Shown here: positions 1-11,000 of the stretch, in pieces
Layout of the letters: the number at the start of each line of letters is the position of its first letter
How positions within the stretch are numbered: the first letter of the stretch is position 1
From: Haplosporangium gracile
Lineage: Eukaryota; Mortierellomycota; Mortierellomycetes; Mortierellales; Mortierellaceae
Assembly (NCBI GenBank): GCA_015499985.1
Contig: JAAAUF010000144.1
Span: 19,544-58,280 of the forward strand
Direction of reading: 5' to 3'
Length of the DNA: 38,737 nt
The notes under the pieces: model-generated
Database searches by the model: none
What the model saw: the letters and a program-made list of their open reading frames with translations, nothing else
What the model was told of the DNA's origin: nothing
Made by a program: the position numbers and the translations under genes

Positions 1-711
1 CCATCCTCCAGCTTCGTTTGTTCTTTCTTTCTGCCCTCCCCCCCCCAGAACCCTGCCTTTACCCTACTCTTCCCCTTTTCCACTCTTTCAACAAGCAACG
101 TTCATCCGCCAGACGGCATAAATTAACGCGGGAGAACCTCCCTCTTGAAAGAGACAATGATTGAGAGCCCAATCTATACCCTTTCTTATGTAGGGTGGCT
201 AAACGTCAGAAGGCAGGTAGGCTAGTCTTTCTAGTCTGGCCCCTCCGCCACCATTGATTGGTCCTTCCTTCCTTCCTCCACCTACTGCCCTTTCTCGTGC
301 CGCTTGTGTCTCTTGTGTCCCCCGCCCGTTGGAATATGGACCTTCTCATTGAAAGTGAGACTATCCTTTTAACGTATGCGCATGGCGTGGATCATGACGC
401 ATGCTGAAGTGGTCATTCATGAAAGAGCCAGGCGGGAGCTATTTCTCTCTGAATACAAGTAGACAAGCTCTTTTACACCTGGCAACAAACCAGAAGACAT
501 GACGCCCCTCTTTCCTCTCTTCCAGGCCCATCCATCGGCCTGTTAGAAAATTTCAGCGGTGCTCATGTCAAATTTCAACCGTCGACGTAAACAATGCAAT
601 CGGCTCTCATACCAAGGAGTAGATAAAAACACTTTTTTATATAAAGTCCAATATCGCCCCAGGAAGTCTATGAAGAAAAAGAGATGATAAAATAGCAAAA
701 AAGCCCCTCCC
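1..711. other. intergenic, downstream of the GDP-mannose transporter gene
   Basis: No coding exon, RNA gene or repeat can be supported here. The stretch lies 3' of the minus-strand transporter gene and would hold its 3' UTR at the right-hand end. The composition is mixed, with a short CT-rich patch at the left edge. Confidence 0.5.
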
Positions 712-2727
712 CTAGTCGGCAATCTTGGTGTTCTGGTACAAAGGAAGCGCAGTCACCTTCTTCCCCAACCCAGATCCAACTGACAGCGAGTTCATCTCGA
801 GTCCACCAGCACCACCATCAACGCTCACGGACCCATCACCATCACCATCACCAGCAGCGGCAACCAACAGCCCGACAGAATCCGACTTGCTCGACAATGA
901 CGACCCGTTCGCCAAAGCCAAGTTCTTCTGTGCCTGATCAGACTTGCTATAGCTGTACAACAGTCCTGCAATGAGTCCGAAAAAGATTCCCGACACGTTT
1001 CCTGTCGTCGCCGGCTCGCCAAAGAACAGGATTCCACTGGCTGCGACGGGCAGCTTGTTGAGGGCTCCGACCATTGAGTACGTCGTTGAAGATGTACAGC
1101 GGACGCACCATGCGCTACCGTATGAGATCAAGAAGGATGAAATTCCAGAGATAATAATCGCAACTGTCAAGGAAGAACGGACATCGGGCGCACTATATAC
1201 CAACGCGTCACAATGATAATAAGAAAATGGTACGTGTTAGAATGGATGGACAATCAAAGTTGTGCTGTTGGCACTTGTAACAATAAAAGACGGGAGAGTT
1301 TCTTGGAGCAACAAACATCAAAACGCACTTACAAGGTCCGCTGGAGTTCTCCATTTCTCCAGCCCTCGAGACACATGCTCAGAGCAAGCATGACGGGGAA
1401 GCTCAGTAAGTTATTGTAGTAGACGGTGTCATAGTCCTTAAAGTTGAAGTGCTTAATCCTCTTGCGCATATAGAGGACATACGCCGCCGAAGAGAGGCAG
1501 TTGGCTGCCATCCAGAGATATCCAGAGTTGTATGACGACAGCTCCAAAGAAAGCGCGCTGGTGCTGCTAGCCAAGGAATGGAGACGAATATCGGACCAAC
1601 CAGCAATCACCGACGACAAGACCTAATATTGGAAAAGACGGTAAGCGGTGGGCGTAAACCATAGAAAGTGTTAGGAAAAAAAAAAGAGATTAATGAGTTT
1701 GACTCAGGGCTGTAGCCGTTCGTGTCGACTCTTTGGTGTGGGCTGTAGAATCTTGGCTTCTCACGTCAGTAGTGAGGCACCGCCCATGTCCTTCATTCTC
1801 AATTTCTCTTTTTGTGCCCAACTTCAATTGCTGCACATTCCAATTGAACTTGGAAAAATAAAAGTAGCATTGCTCGGCACATGGTTACGCCATAAATCAG
1901 AAATGGGTACCAAAAAGAAGAGGAGATCCCCACTCACCATGACAGCAAAGCTGAGAAGCATCATTGGAGTGACTTTACTCCCGAACCAAAGGACTTCTCC
2001 ATAGGCAATGAGGATAATGGTCAAGTTCTTGAAGATCGTATATACAGAGATGCTCAAGAATTGCAAACTGTATGCCCAATTCCCAAATATGTTGTTAGGT
2101 TAGATGCGCGTGCCTAGATAATTTTTCTTCTATCAACGACGTAATATAGACGACAGCAACCGGAGGAAGGTCTATGCGGGACTGAACCAGAGTAGCCAAA
2201 AGAGACCACACTCACCTTTTGCTTCCGGTGTAGATCATGGCAACAAGACCAAGGGAGATGGGGAACCACTTCTTGGCCTCAGTAGGATCCAGCCTTCGAT
2301 ATGTGATCAGGCCAAACCTCTTGAAGACCCAAAGCATTAACACCGCCGCTGCCGCCTAATTTTTATTTGGTTCGCAAATGAGAGCAATAATCCAAGAAAC
2401 GGACGTCAATCCCGAATGTCACTAAGCATCGTGTATACATTTATTTCGACACAGTTCTGGTGCCACCAAAAACAGTAGAAAGAACAGCCCAAATATCCCC
2501 ACACACAGCAAGCACGGAACACAAAGAGAAGGAAGAACAAAAAGGCACCCTCATTGCTTTTTATTCGCTCTTACCTGGATAGCGAGCAGCAAAAAGTTCA
2601 TGTTAAAATCGAACTGGGAGAGGACCATCTTGTTGGTAACAGTCATGAGGATACTGGAGGAGCAGTAGGCCATAATACTGATTGCTGCCGAGTTGGCCAA
2701 CGAGCCCTGAGGTGCAGTCGCCATCAT
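712..2727 (-). CDS. VRG4: GDP-mannose transporter (Golgi nucleotide-sugar antiporter)
   Basis: This multipass Golgi membrane protein imports GDP-mannose into the lumen for protein and lipid mannosylation, exchanging it for GMP. Five exons on the minus strand are 2727-2575, 2355-2216, 2067-1938, 1622-1333 and 1192-712; all introns are GT-AG and the joined frame is open, giving 397 aa. Family signatures are seen directly: [18 protein letters not shown] in exon 3 and [19 protein letters not shown] in exon 5, the second being the GALNK motif that recognises GDP-mannose in Vrg4. Hydrophobic segments occur throughout, consistent with about ten helices. The start is the first of two adjacent ATGs (2727, 2724). 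The protein is longer than yeast Vrg4 (337 aa) because of a C-terminal tail with a Gly/Asp tract. The family call is very secure; the gene name follows the yeast orthologue. Confidence 0.93.
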
Positions 2728-3030
2728 TTTTTTTTGCTTTGTTGACTGTAGGAGGAAGGGGGATGGTAGAGGACTGAGTTCAACGCGCTTGTGTTTCCGT
2801 CTGGGTACTTTGACTCTTGGCTGCTGTTGGTTTTTTAAGTGGATGGATGCAATGAAAGTGAAGAGGGGTTGATGCAGTGAATGTTGATGGAGCAAGGAGG
2901 GAAAGAATGAGAAGGGCCTAATGTCTACTAATGTTGTCCTCCTGTGATAGTCCTGACTTATTCTAGCAAGTGGGAGAGGGTGTATAAGAGTGAATGGGTA
3001 AAGGAGTGGAGGAATGAGATGAAGACGACA

Positions 3031-3044
3031 GAGAGAGAGAGAGA
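3031..3044. repeat. (GA)7 microsatellite
   Basis: Seven GA dinucleotides lie in a purine-rich stretch about 300 bp upstream of the transporter start codon. Confidence 0.9.
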
Positions 3045-3224
3045 AAAGGAAACGAAAAGGAAGAAGCAGTAGTCAGTCTAATACGCAATAATAAATAGAA
3101 ATCATAGTCGAGTTTTAGCTTGTTCCAGCCCCTGTTTTTCGCCCTTTGTGTGATTTCCCACCCGATTAGTTGTGTTTGTGTCCGTGCTTTGCCTTGTCAT
3201 CGCATTGTGTGACCCCTGCTCATC

Positions 3225-3243
3225 ATATATATATATATATATA
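3225..3243. repeat. (AT)9 microsatellite
   Basis: A 19-bp uninterrupted AT dinucleotide run in the intergenic region. No function can be assigned. Confidence 0.95.
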
Positions 3244-3432
3244 CACTGTATACACCCTTATCCATCCTCACTGGCACATTCTCATTGGTAAATCCTTATA
3301 CTTGGGCAAGATCGATGCGATGGATCGTTTATTAAGAGATGGCTGCTTGTTGTTCAAGACCATGGACTGTGACAACATAAAAAAAAAAAAAAGAGTGAGA
3401 ATGGCGGACGTTATTGCTGGTGTCGTTCCCCT

Positions 3433-3461
3433 TTCCCGGGAATTCGCCCTCGCTGGGCGAA
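3433..3461. other. adjacent palindrome and hairpin in the 3' flank of the RFTS gene
   Basis: The 10-bp perfect palindrome TTCCCGGGAA (3433-3442) abuts an inverted repeat with a 7-bp stem, TTCGCCC / GGGCGAA, and a 5-nt loop (3443-3461). The pair sits about 70-100 bp past the stop codon at 3534, so it could be transcribed in the 3' UTR. Its role is unknown. Confidence 0.55.
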
Positions 3462-3533
3462 AATAAAATCTGCTTGATCCAAATGCTTCGCTCCTTCACA
3501 ACAACCACTCCTCCTTTTCCCTCCCCTCCACCA

Positions 3534-6500
3534 TCAGTCATCCACAGTCAAAACAACGGGAAAATCCTCGCTGCCCAGCTCCATACACGACCGATGCTCG
3601 TCAGAAGCCTTTATCAGCGCCTGGCACCTGTAGCACCGCATGAACATTGGTACTGCCATCGTCGCCGGACGTATAGGGGGAGTACGATAGACATCCAAGA
3701 GCTTGCTGATCAAACTACTCTTCACGTCTGTTCCGAGTACCGCTCGCTCTATCCTCTTTGTAGTCCTTGATCGACCGCGCTCGTGTACACTGACGCTCTG
3801 GTAGACAAATGTCGGACCAGAACCAGAACCCCCTACTTCTTTCTCAGACCCTAGCCCTGATTGCTCGTTCGCATAGTTATCATTAAAGTTGTCGACTCGT
3901 CCTCTACTGATTGACCGGCCATGCGCGCCTACTGAAGATTGGTCCTCATTCGCACTCGCACTCCCAAATGGTCTGGGCTTACTCCGTGAACGTGCGCTTC
4001 GCCTCAACGCTGTCCCAGTCGCATTAATATTCGGCCTGGCCTTGCTCCTAGATCGACTGCTCCGCCTTGTCGGCTGCACCTCATTCCTCCTCACAGTCAC
4101 CCGTCCTCGACTCAGAGACCGACCACGCCTCGAACCATGAGCCCTCCCTATCCCCATCTCCGTTCCTACGAAATCGTCGCTCTCCGTATCATCAATTTGC
4201 AAAGGACGGCCGACATGCTGCCGCTTCCTGCTAGGCCCGATGCTTTCATTACCACTGTCATTGCTATCATTCGAAAGAGGCCTGCGCTTTGAACGTCCCC
4301 GACGAACAGGCGAACTCGACAACTCGCGAAACTGGCTGTGATACCTTTCCCGGCTCGGCCCACTCCTGAGAGAAGTCGTTGAAGCGGTAATCGTTTTTTG
4401 AATAAGGGATGTCCGGGTACTCTCGACTGTAGTCTCCATCTCGAGATGTTGTAAGGGCGTGATCGACGATGCTGATTCTGAAGATTCCAAGAATTGAGTC
4501 ACCGAACTCGTTGAAGTACCTCGCGTTTGACGAAGTACCGATGTTGCCCGTGGAGATGATGTTAATGAAGATGCTGAGGTGATTTGTACTCTTGCTTGAG
4601 ATGCTGCCCTCTTTCTTGTTGAGCGAGTTGGAGTTGTTGTGGGTATATACGCTGGTGCTCGTTGGTCGTGGCTCTTTTTTGCGTTGAGCATCCAGTAAAC
4701 ATGCACATTCAAAGTTGGTGTTTTGGCTATTAAGTGCAATCGAGAGTAATGAAATAATTAGTTGACTGACCGTCAAGTACATACACACTGCCACTGTAAA
4801 GTAACATGTAGGAAAGACTTCATAACACATCCAAAACGTACTATTGAGTTGATTGGCAGTTACATCCCACGCTTTTGACTTTATGGGTCTCTTCCAAGGC
4901 TTGGCGAGATAGCTCCTCAACACTCTCTATCAGCCAAAGATAAATAATGTTGCATGTTCCACAAAAAAATTTACGTTAGTTGATAATCCAAGTACCAACA
5001 TATCTTCAACAGTGGTGATATATACCGCGAACAACTTACCTCAGTGTCTCCTACGCTTAAGTCATGGGTACCTATGTGCTGAGATACCGTGGCAATGAAT
5101 TCCTTGCTTGTTGGGATGGTTGTGTTGCAGATTGTGGTCAGACATCCCTGCACGGGACAGAAGAACGAGCCTGGTTCCGATACGGATAAGGATCCTGATG
5201 TAATCGACTCCTCTCCTGAGTGTGCGTCCAGTCCAGGTTCTATTTTGATCGCTGGGTCCAACTGTGACGACAGCCGCCCTGACCTTGACGGCTCAAACTA
5301 AAAGATGAACATGAAATTGTGAGTCTTGGGTTCTCGGACATTAACAGTAGCCTTTCCTATTTATTATATATCAATAAAAGTTACCTTGCTAGACAGTAGC
5401 CTCATGTCATCGCTGATGGCGTTGCGTGCAACATCCTTGAACACAGGGTGAAGGAAGCAAAAGTCGTCTCCACATGGTGCCGGAAGTTCGTCGTATGTTT
5501 CTACTTTTGTTTCGAACTGTTCGTACAAGACGAAAGTTAAAAAAATGTTAAACACATGCACGCGAATCCAAGTGTGACACGATAGGTACCGACCAAATTA
5601 TAATCATGTACGAAGGCGAGTCAAAGACTTACTTCAGGGATGACATCGCGGTCTGCCATGTCGTAGGATACCATCGGTAAAAGGAGTTTTGAGGCAGCAA
5701 GTGGCAGTGAAGTGGCGTTGACGTCGCTATCGTCGGTGTCAGCGGGATGACTGTGACGGTGGTTGCGGTTGCTGCGGGCACTCCAAACGTCGATTTCGCT
5801 GTCGGTGATGGTAGCCATGTCATCTGCGGAAGTGTCGTATTCCACATGCCCGGAAACGTCAGGTGAATGACTTACTTTTGTTCTTCCTAATGATCCTGCT
5901 AAATCTACCGCCTGGTCTGCTACCCATGACTTGTAAAAGTTTGATCCTCGGATAATAGCGTCACTGGCGCCCAGTTCCAACAGTTGTTTCCTGTGCTTCT
6001 GAAGCATCCGCGAAACCATTGACTCGGGCTCAGCAAGCAAGACGGCTACCTAGCGACCATTCGAAATGTATGTGAGTGGTAAAAGAAACGCGTCATGAAA
6101 TTTTGCTCCTATGGCCTCTGTGAAATAATTAGAGGTAGTATTTACAGTGGAGCCGAGTTGTGTACCTGCGGAATGAGCACATCCAAGGCGTCCTTTGCTC
6201 TCATCTCGACAACAAGTTGAACCAGCACATCTATGGCACACAATGTAAACAAATCAAATAGATATTAGGGATACACACACGCTTCGATTATTTTTCTTAA
6301 GTACTACAAACACCAACTATGACTTACCGAGATACGAGCAAACCTTCGCCAAAGGAGCAAAGTAACGCTCATAGGCTGTTGTGACAGACTAAAGCACAAA
6401 TACATATGCGAACAAGACCAGGGCAGGTTAGCACAAGCGAGTGTTACCCGGATTGACGGGACTAAAGATTGGGCGAAACACGCCACGTTGATGTCCTTGA

Positions 6501-6962
6501 ACTTGCCTCTATTTTATACCATCCCACTCCGTACGACTTCAGCCAGAAGATCGGTCTCTTGGGACGTGCCGGATCGTACTGATGCGTCCATTCGATAATT
6601 TCGCCAAAGATGTAAACAAACTTCCCGGAGTTCTTGACTATTATGTCGAATAAAACAACAAGAGAGAGTGGGCGCGTCAAGTCGATCCCTGGATATAACG
6701 GACAACCGTCCAAAAAAAGGGAATTTAGTGCTAAGCTTTTGTTTTGTTTACCACTGGCGTGTTTGGTCTCTTCGATGGGAACCCAGCCTTTGAAATGGAG
6801 TGGACCTGATCGCTGTAGGCTGTCGAGCACTTGAGGGATGCCGCTATGGCTGTCGACGATCTCGACGTTAAAGATGTTTCGTTGGGGTAATGCGCTGTGC
6901 CTCGAAGGGTATTCCTTGAACACCTTGACATCGCTCAGCGGAGCTGCTGAGCCTGAGTCCAT
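3534..6962 (-). CDS. RFTS-domain zinc-finger protein, possible heterochromatin factor
   Basis: Ten exons on the minus strand join into one 874-aa frame: 6962-6752, 6688-6507, 6388-6328, 6230-6166, 6049-5633, 5516-5385, 5297-5040, 4924-4842, 4793-4771, 4726-3534. Residues about 10-230 resemble the RFTS (DNMT1-RFD) domain: an IFWLKSYGVGWYKIE strand, then AYERYFAPLAKV, then a helical part containing GSNFYKSWV. Residues 403-434 form a C2H2-like finger (C403, C408, H430, H434) with an unusually long C-to-H spacing. Arg/Ser repeats such as RSRSKARP / RSRSKPRP fill the basic, disordered C-terminal half. C842, C845, H855 and C858 form a terminal CX2CX9HX2C motif. There is no methyltransferase domain. 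Among known proteins, fission-yeast Raf2 of the CLRC heterochromatin complex also pairs an RFTS domain with a zinc finger; a related role is inference. The first intron (6689-6751) is stop-free and in frame, so retention would add 21 aa. Confidence 0.7.
6389..6506 (-). other. GC-AG intron in the RFTS gene
   Basis: The donor reads GAG|GCAAGT and the acceptor TTTAG|TCTGTC. Only this pair joins the WYKIE segment to the AYERYF segment in frame as the RFTS fold expects. A GCAAGT donor is the standard form of the minor GC-AG intron class. Confidence 0.6.
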
Positions 6963-8005
6963 TGAGCTTATTGTGTGTTGTCTACAGATCTTTTAGACTT
7001 TTGCCCTGCGAGTTGGAATGCTAGTGCTTGTGTTGGTGGTTGTGGTGCGAAGGTGTTGTCGTTATTGCAGGTGTGTTGTTTTGTGCGTTGATGGATGCAT
7101 GCGATGAGAGAATGGAGGAGGAGGAGGAAGAGGATGGGAAAGGGAACAAAAGATAAGAAGTCGAGGACAAAGAGGGCAAGGAAAAGCGCAGGAGCCATTT
7201 CGGTGGCAACTATTTCACGTGACCCCTTTTGGAGATTTAGTGTGTGAGGGTTGCGATGACTCTGCATACCGAAGAGAAAAGTGGTTGAAAGGCAGAGAGT
7301 TTCGTCCTCTCGATCTTTTTTTTTTTTTCACCTTTGAGTGAGCACTGGTTGTTTGCACCTTCGTTCCCTCTTTTGTTCCTTTTTTTCAGCAGCCCCGCCG
7401 TTGTTCTGAGACACCAGGTGGAGAGAGGAGTGAAGGAGAGCATAGAAAGGGTATGGGAAGGCGAGAGAAGACAAGAGTGAGTATGGACCTTTATCATGCT
7501 TCAATTGTAACTACATTACTATCGATTGAGGAATGGTGGCATTGGAGGGTGATGGATTGTCTCCCTTCCATCTTTTGTGGTAAAAGATACTTGTTCACCA
7601 ACCAAACCAAAAAAAAAAAAGAAAAAGAAAAAGCAATCGAAATATGATGCGGTATATATCTTATCCAATGTATCCAACGAAAAGCAAAAAAAAAATTCTT
7701 TTCTTCTTTTCTCTTTTTTCACACTATCGTCGTCGTCTCTCTTTTCTCTGCGCTACCCTCTTTCTTCTTTCTCTTCTCCTCTGCGCCACCCCTCCTCCTA
7801 ATTCTTCTATCTCCTACTTCTGTTACTTCTACCTCGACTACCCCTCTTCCTCCCTCTACACACCATCACATCCTCACTTCGCCATCAACTCATACCCCAT
7901 ACACACACATACCCCCCACACCTCCCTCTATCCTTATTTTGTGTTCTGCAAACTCATTCACGTCTACATCTCTCACTGAAGTGATCACTCATCAGAGATC
8001 GAGGC
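6963..8005. promoter_or_regulatory. divergent promoter region
   Basis: Start codons of the RFTS gene (-) and the large membrane protein (+) face away from each other across this 1-kb gap, so it likely holds both promoters. The right half (about 7680-8000) is strongly CT-rich on the plus strand, the same leader style seen before the plus-strand genes downstream. It contains an 8-bp E-box palindrome at 7215-7222. No coding exon is convincing here. Confidence 0.55.
7215..7222. promoter_or_regulatory. TCACGTGA E-box palindrome
   Basis: A perfect TCACGTGA lies about 250 bp upstream of the RFTS start and 790 bp upstream of the plus-strand gene. This is the sequence bound by Cbf1/USF-type bHLH factors in fungi. 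Use as a site here is inference. Confidence 0.35.
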
Positions 8006-11000
8006 ATGGAGCCTCACCACCACACCTCGCCACTCGATCCTCTGCGCGCAACTCACCCCCACCTCGCTCAGGACCACCACGTCAACAACAACAACGACCA
8101 GGCAACAACAGCAGCAACCGACTCCACTACTCATATGGAGCTCCCCTCTTCGTCCTCTTCTAAACAACAGCCTAATGAAGACGACCCCACGACTTCAACA
8201 GCACCTTTACGGAAATACGCAGTATCGACTGCTACCTTGTCGTCGCTATCCTCATCTTCCTCACCCCCCGCTTCGTCACATCAATCTTCGTCGCCAACTT
8301 CTCCAGCATTATCCTCAGCCCCACTGCTCACACGTATCCCAGGCACCCCTCTAACTAACCCACCACCCCGCTTCTTCACCCGACCCTACCGACGTCCAAT
8401 TGACCACTCCCACCACCACGGTTCGGCCCATGGAGCAGGATACCTTAACAGCCAAGGTAGCGCCAGTCTCGGCGTCCGATCGGCTTTCAAGGACTTTATT
8501 GTCCCAGCGCAGATCATTCTTTTTTTCTCGATCCTCAATGCACTCTGGCCGACGCTTCTCCGGATCGTGACCACAACAATCGAGTTTTTAGTCCTCGTCC
8601 TCTCGTCCTACAGTGCCTGTGCACGCAACAGCGACAATTGCTATTTTCTGGAGCCGCTGTTGCCGGATGGACAAGAGGGGGCCTATGCGGTCACCATCCA
8701 ATGGACACTTCGCATCGTCTTTTGTTTTCTGTTTTTTGGAGGGTTTGCTATTATCTCCAAGAAGATAGAAAAGGTAATTTATCCCTTCTTTGTTAGTGTG
8801 TGTGGAAATTTGAATCCTTTGCCCATTGCCCAGAGTCGTTTGGATGAATACGGATGGATGGTCCATTTTTTTTGTTGTTGTTACCGACCCTCAGGAATGA
8901 GAAGGAATGTCTGTGCATCGCTCTTTTGCCAGGAACACCATCAGAAATAATATCGACACACGACGTCTTTTCCATCCCTACTGTATAAGGACCATCACCG
9001 GACCACATCGCAGGAGCAAAGTGCGGAGAAGGAACCCTGATAGAGAAGGAGGGAAAAGGAGGAATGGGGGAGTAGCTGAGGGAAAGGAACCCTTTTTTTG
9101 CATTGAGGAGAAAAGATAACATAATGCAAGCATTAACAGCAAAACAACCAAACAGTAACAACAAGGACAACAATCTTGTCTCGATGCAGGGGGAGGGATA
9201 AAGGCATAGCGGGGATAGCAAAACACCGACCGTGTATTTGAGTGTGTGTGTTCAACACACAGAAGACGAAAAGGGAATGGGGGTCTACGGGAGAAGGGTA
9301 AGTGTTTTCCTCCCCGAAGGCCTCAAGGGTATGGTTCAAGATATGGGAAGAAGAAAAAAGGAGTACGGTACTGCATGTGGTACTGCACAACAACGTAAGA
9401 CCGAAGGCTACAGAGAGAGGGAAAAAAAAAAAAAAAAAAGCGGCCGATGGGATAAATTGCTCTCAAATGGAGGAGGCATTTTTTTTTAGTCATTTTTTCC
9501 CTGGAAGAAAAAGGAAAAAGAGGAGATGAGGTGTGTGTGTGCTGTATTAAAATCCTCGGGCTCCATCCCTTCGATGACGTTATTTTTTCTCGTCATCCTC
9601 TCCCTTTGACAGAGCTACTCGGCATTCGAGAGGACAACAACCGGCATCAACGGGATCAAAATTAAATGCAATAGTCACTTTTAATTGACACGGACCCTGT
9701 TGGTGTCTATTTTCTGCTTTTATTGCTTGCATACAATTTAGATCTGGAGTACACTGTTGAGCAACCGACAGAGACCACGATCGTTCTGGAGCCCCGATAA
9801 TGTTGTGTCTTGGATCCTCTCCTGTCCAGTAGCCCTCTGGTCCTATATCGAACGACTTCTTCCGTGGAAAATCTCCCGGTCCTTCCGCCAATCGACTCCG
9901 ACTCGGTCAGGACAACGGCACCGCAGGAAAGCCTCCGGACTACAGTCAGACGACCAGTACTACTCCAGCTCGGCAAAGAGCAGAGCCAACTCCATCTCCT
10001 CCTTTCGTTCGGGCTATGAACCACGACGGGTCAATGCTTCGAGTTGTGTCGACACGGATGCCATCTCGGCTGGATCAGGATCGGAATCAAGACCACGGTC
10101 TAAAAAGTCAAAGAAGCCTCGAGTGCCAGAAGAGTCCTCACTGCGGGAAATGTCGTCTATGCCACGGTCGCCACTCCACAACCAAACCCAAACCTCGCCG
10201 ATTCAGCCCATCGCTTCGGAATCTTCAGAGAGGTCGCCATCAACAGCACCTTCACCTGAGGCAGTGACACCCATCGACTCGAAATTTGTTATCCTCACCG
10301 CAAACAACATCGACACCTCAAACGCAGCCACCACCCCTGCAGCGTCTGCATCAATGAAATCAGGAAAAAGCGATGTCAGCATATCGACTACTGCAAGCGT
10401 CAATTCTGGGATTGTGTACGAGACAGCGGACGACGACAACTTTATCTCTACCGACCGCCGCCGCCGGAGGAGGGCCAAGGGATTGAAAACCAACCTCGAT
10501 GCTCACTCCTCAGAGAATCTCATCAAGGTAAACCGTCGTCAAACTTAAGTACTATACACATTGTATTTAATAGCATGTGGTATGCCACTTGAGCTGTAAA
10601 CTGACAAGTGCCCAATAATGTACTCTGGGTATGATTTTAGCCGACGCCATGCCCGCAAGAAGAAAAGGAGGCAAACAACAACAGCCAATCAAATCCATCA
10701 ACGGGATCTACTCGCTCCAGTCCCGTTCCAGATGCGCCCAAGGCCATTACCAACACCACCAATATAAGCAACGGCACCTCATCTGCGCTCACTCAATCAA
10801 CAACCCAGTCTACTACCACTACTACTACAAACATATCACAGGATGGTCATACGTCTCAGAATGCAGCAGGATCTCAAAGCCAACATCTGCCGCCTTCAGG
10901 AAACCTTCTCCAACGACAGGATAGCAAGACCAGGAACCAGCATCAGAAGTTGGCTTCCCAGACGCGGCGCAAGGAGGAGACAAAGTTATACTCTAAAGCT

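Larger units (their letters stand above)
2728..3533. other. intergenic: transporter promoter and 3' flank of the RFTS gene
   Basis: The left part should hold the promoter and 5' UTR of the minus-strand transporter. It is purine-rich on the plus strand, so its transcript leader would be CT-rich. The right part is the 3' flank of the neighbouring minus-strand gene. It contains a (GA)7 run, an (AT)9 run and two adjacent palindromes, listed separately. No gene is visible. Confidence 0.5.

Noticed and set aside
5824..5875. Strong-looking GTAAGT...CGCAG intron of 52 nt inside the RFTS gene exon 6049-5633
   Set aside because: Removing it shifts the frame, and the following exon (5516-5385) only continues in the unspliced phase.
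9182..9297. Possible internal exon before the GTAAGT at 9298
   Set aside because: No acceptor gives a phase compatible with exon 1 and exon 2, which already join in phase 0 without it.
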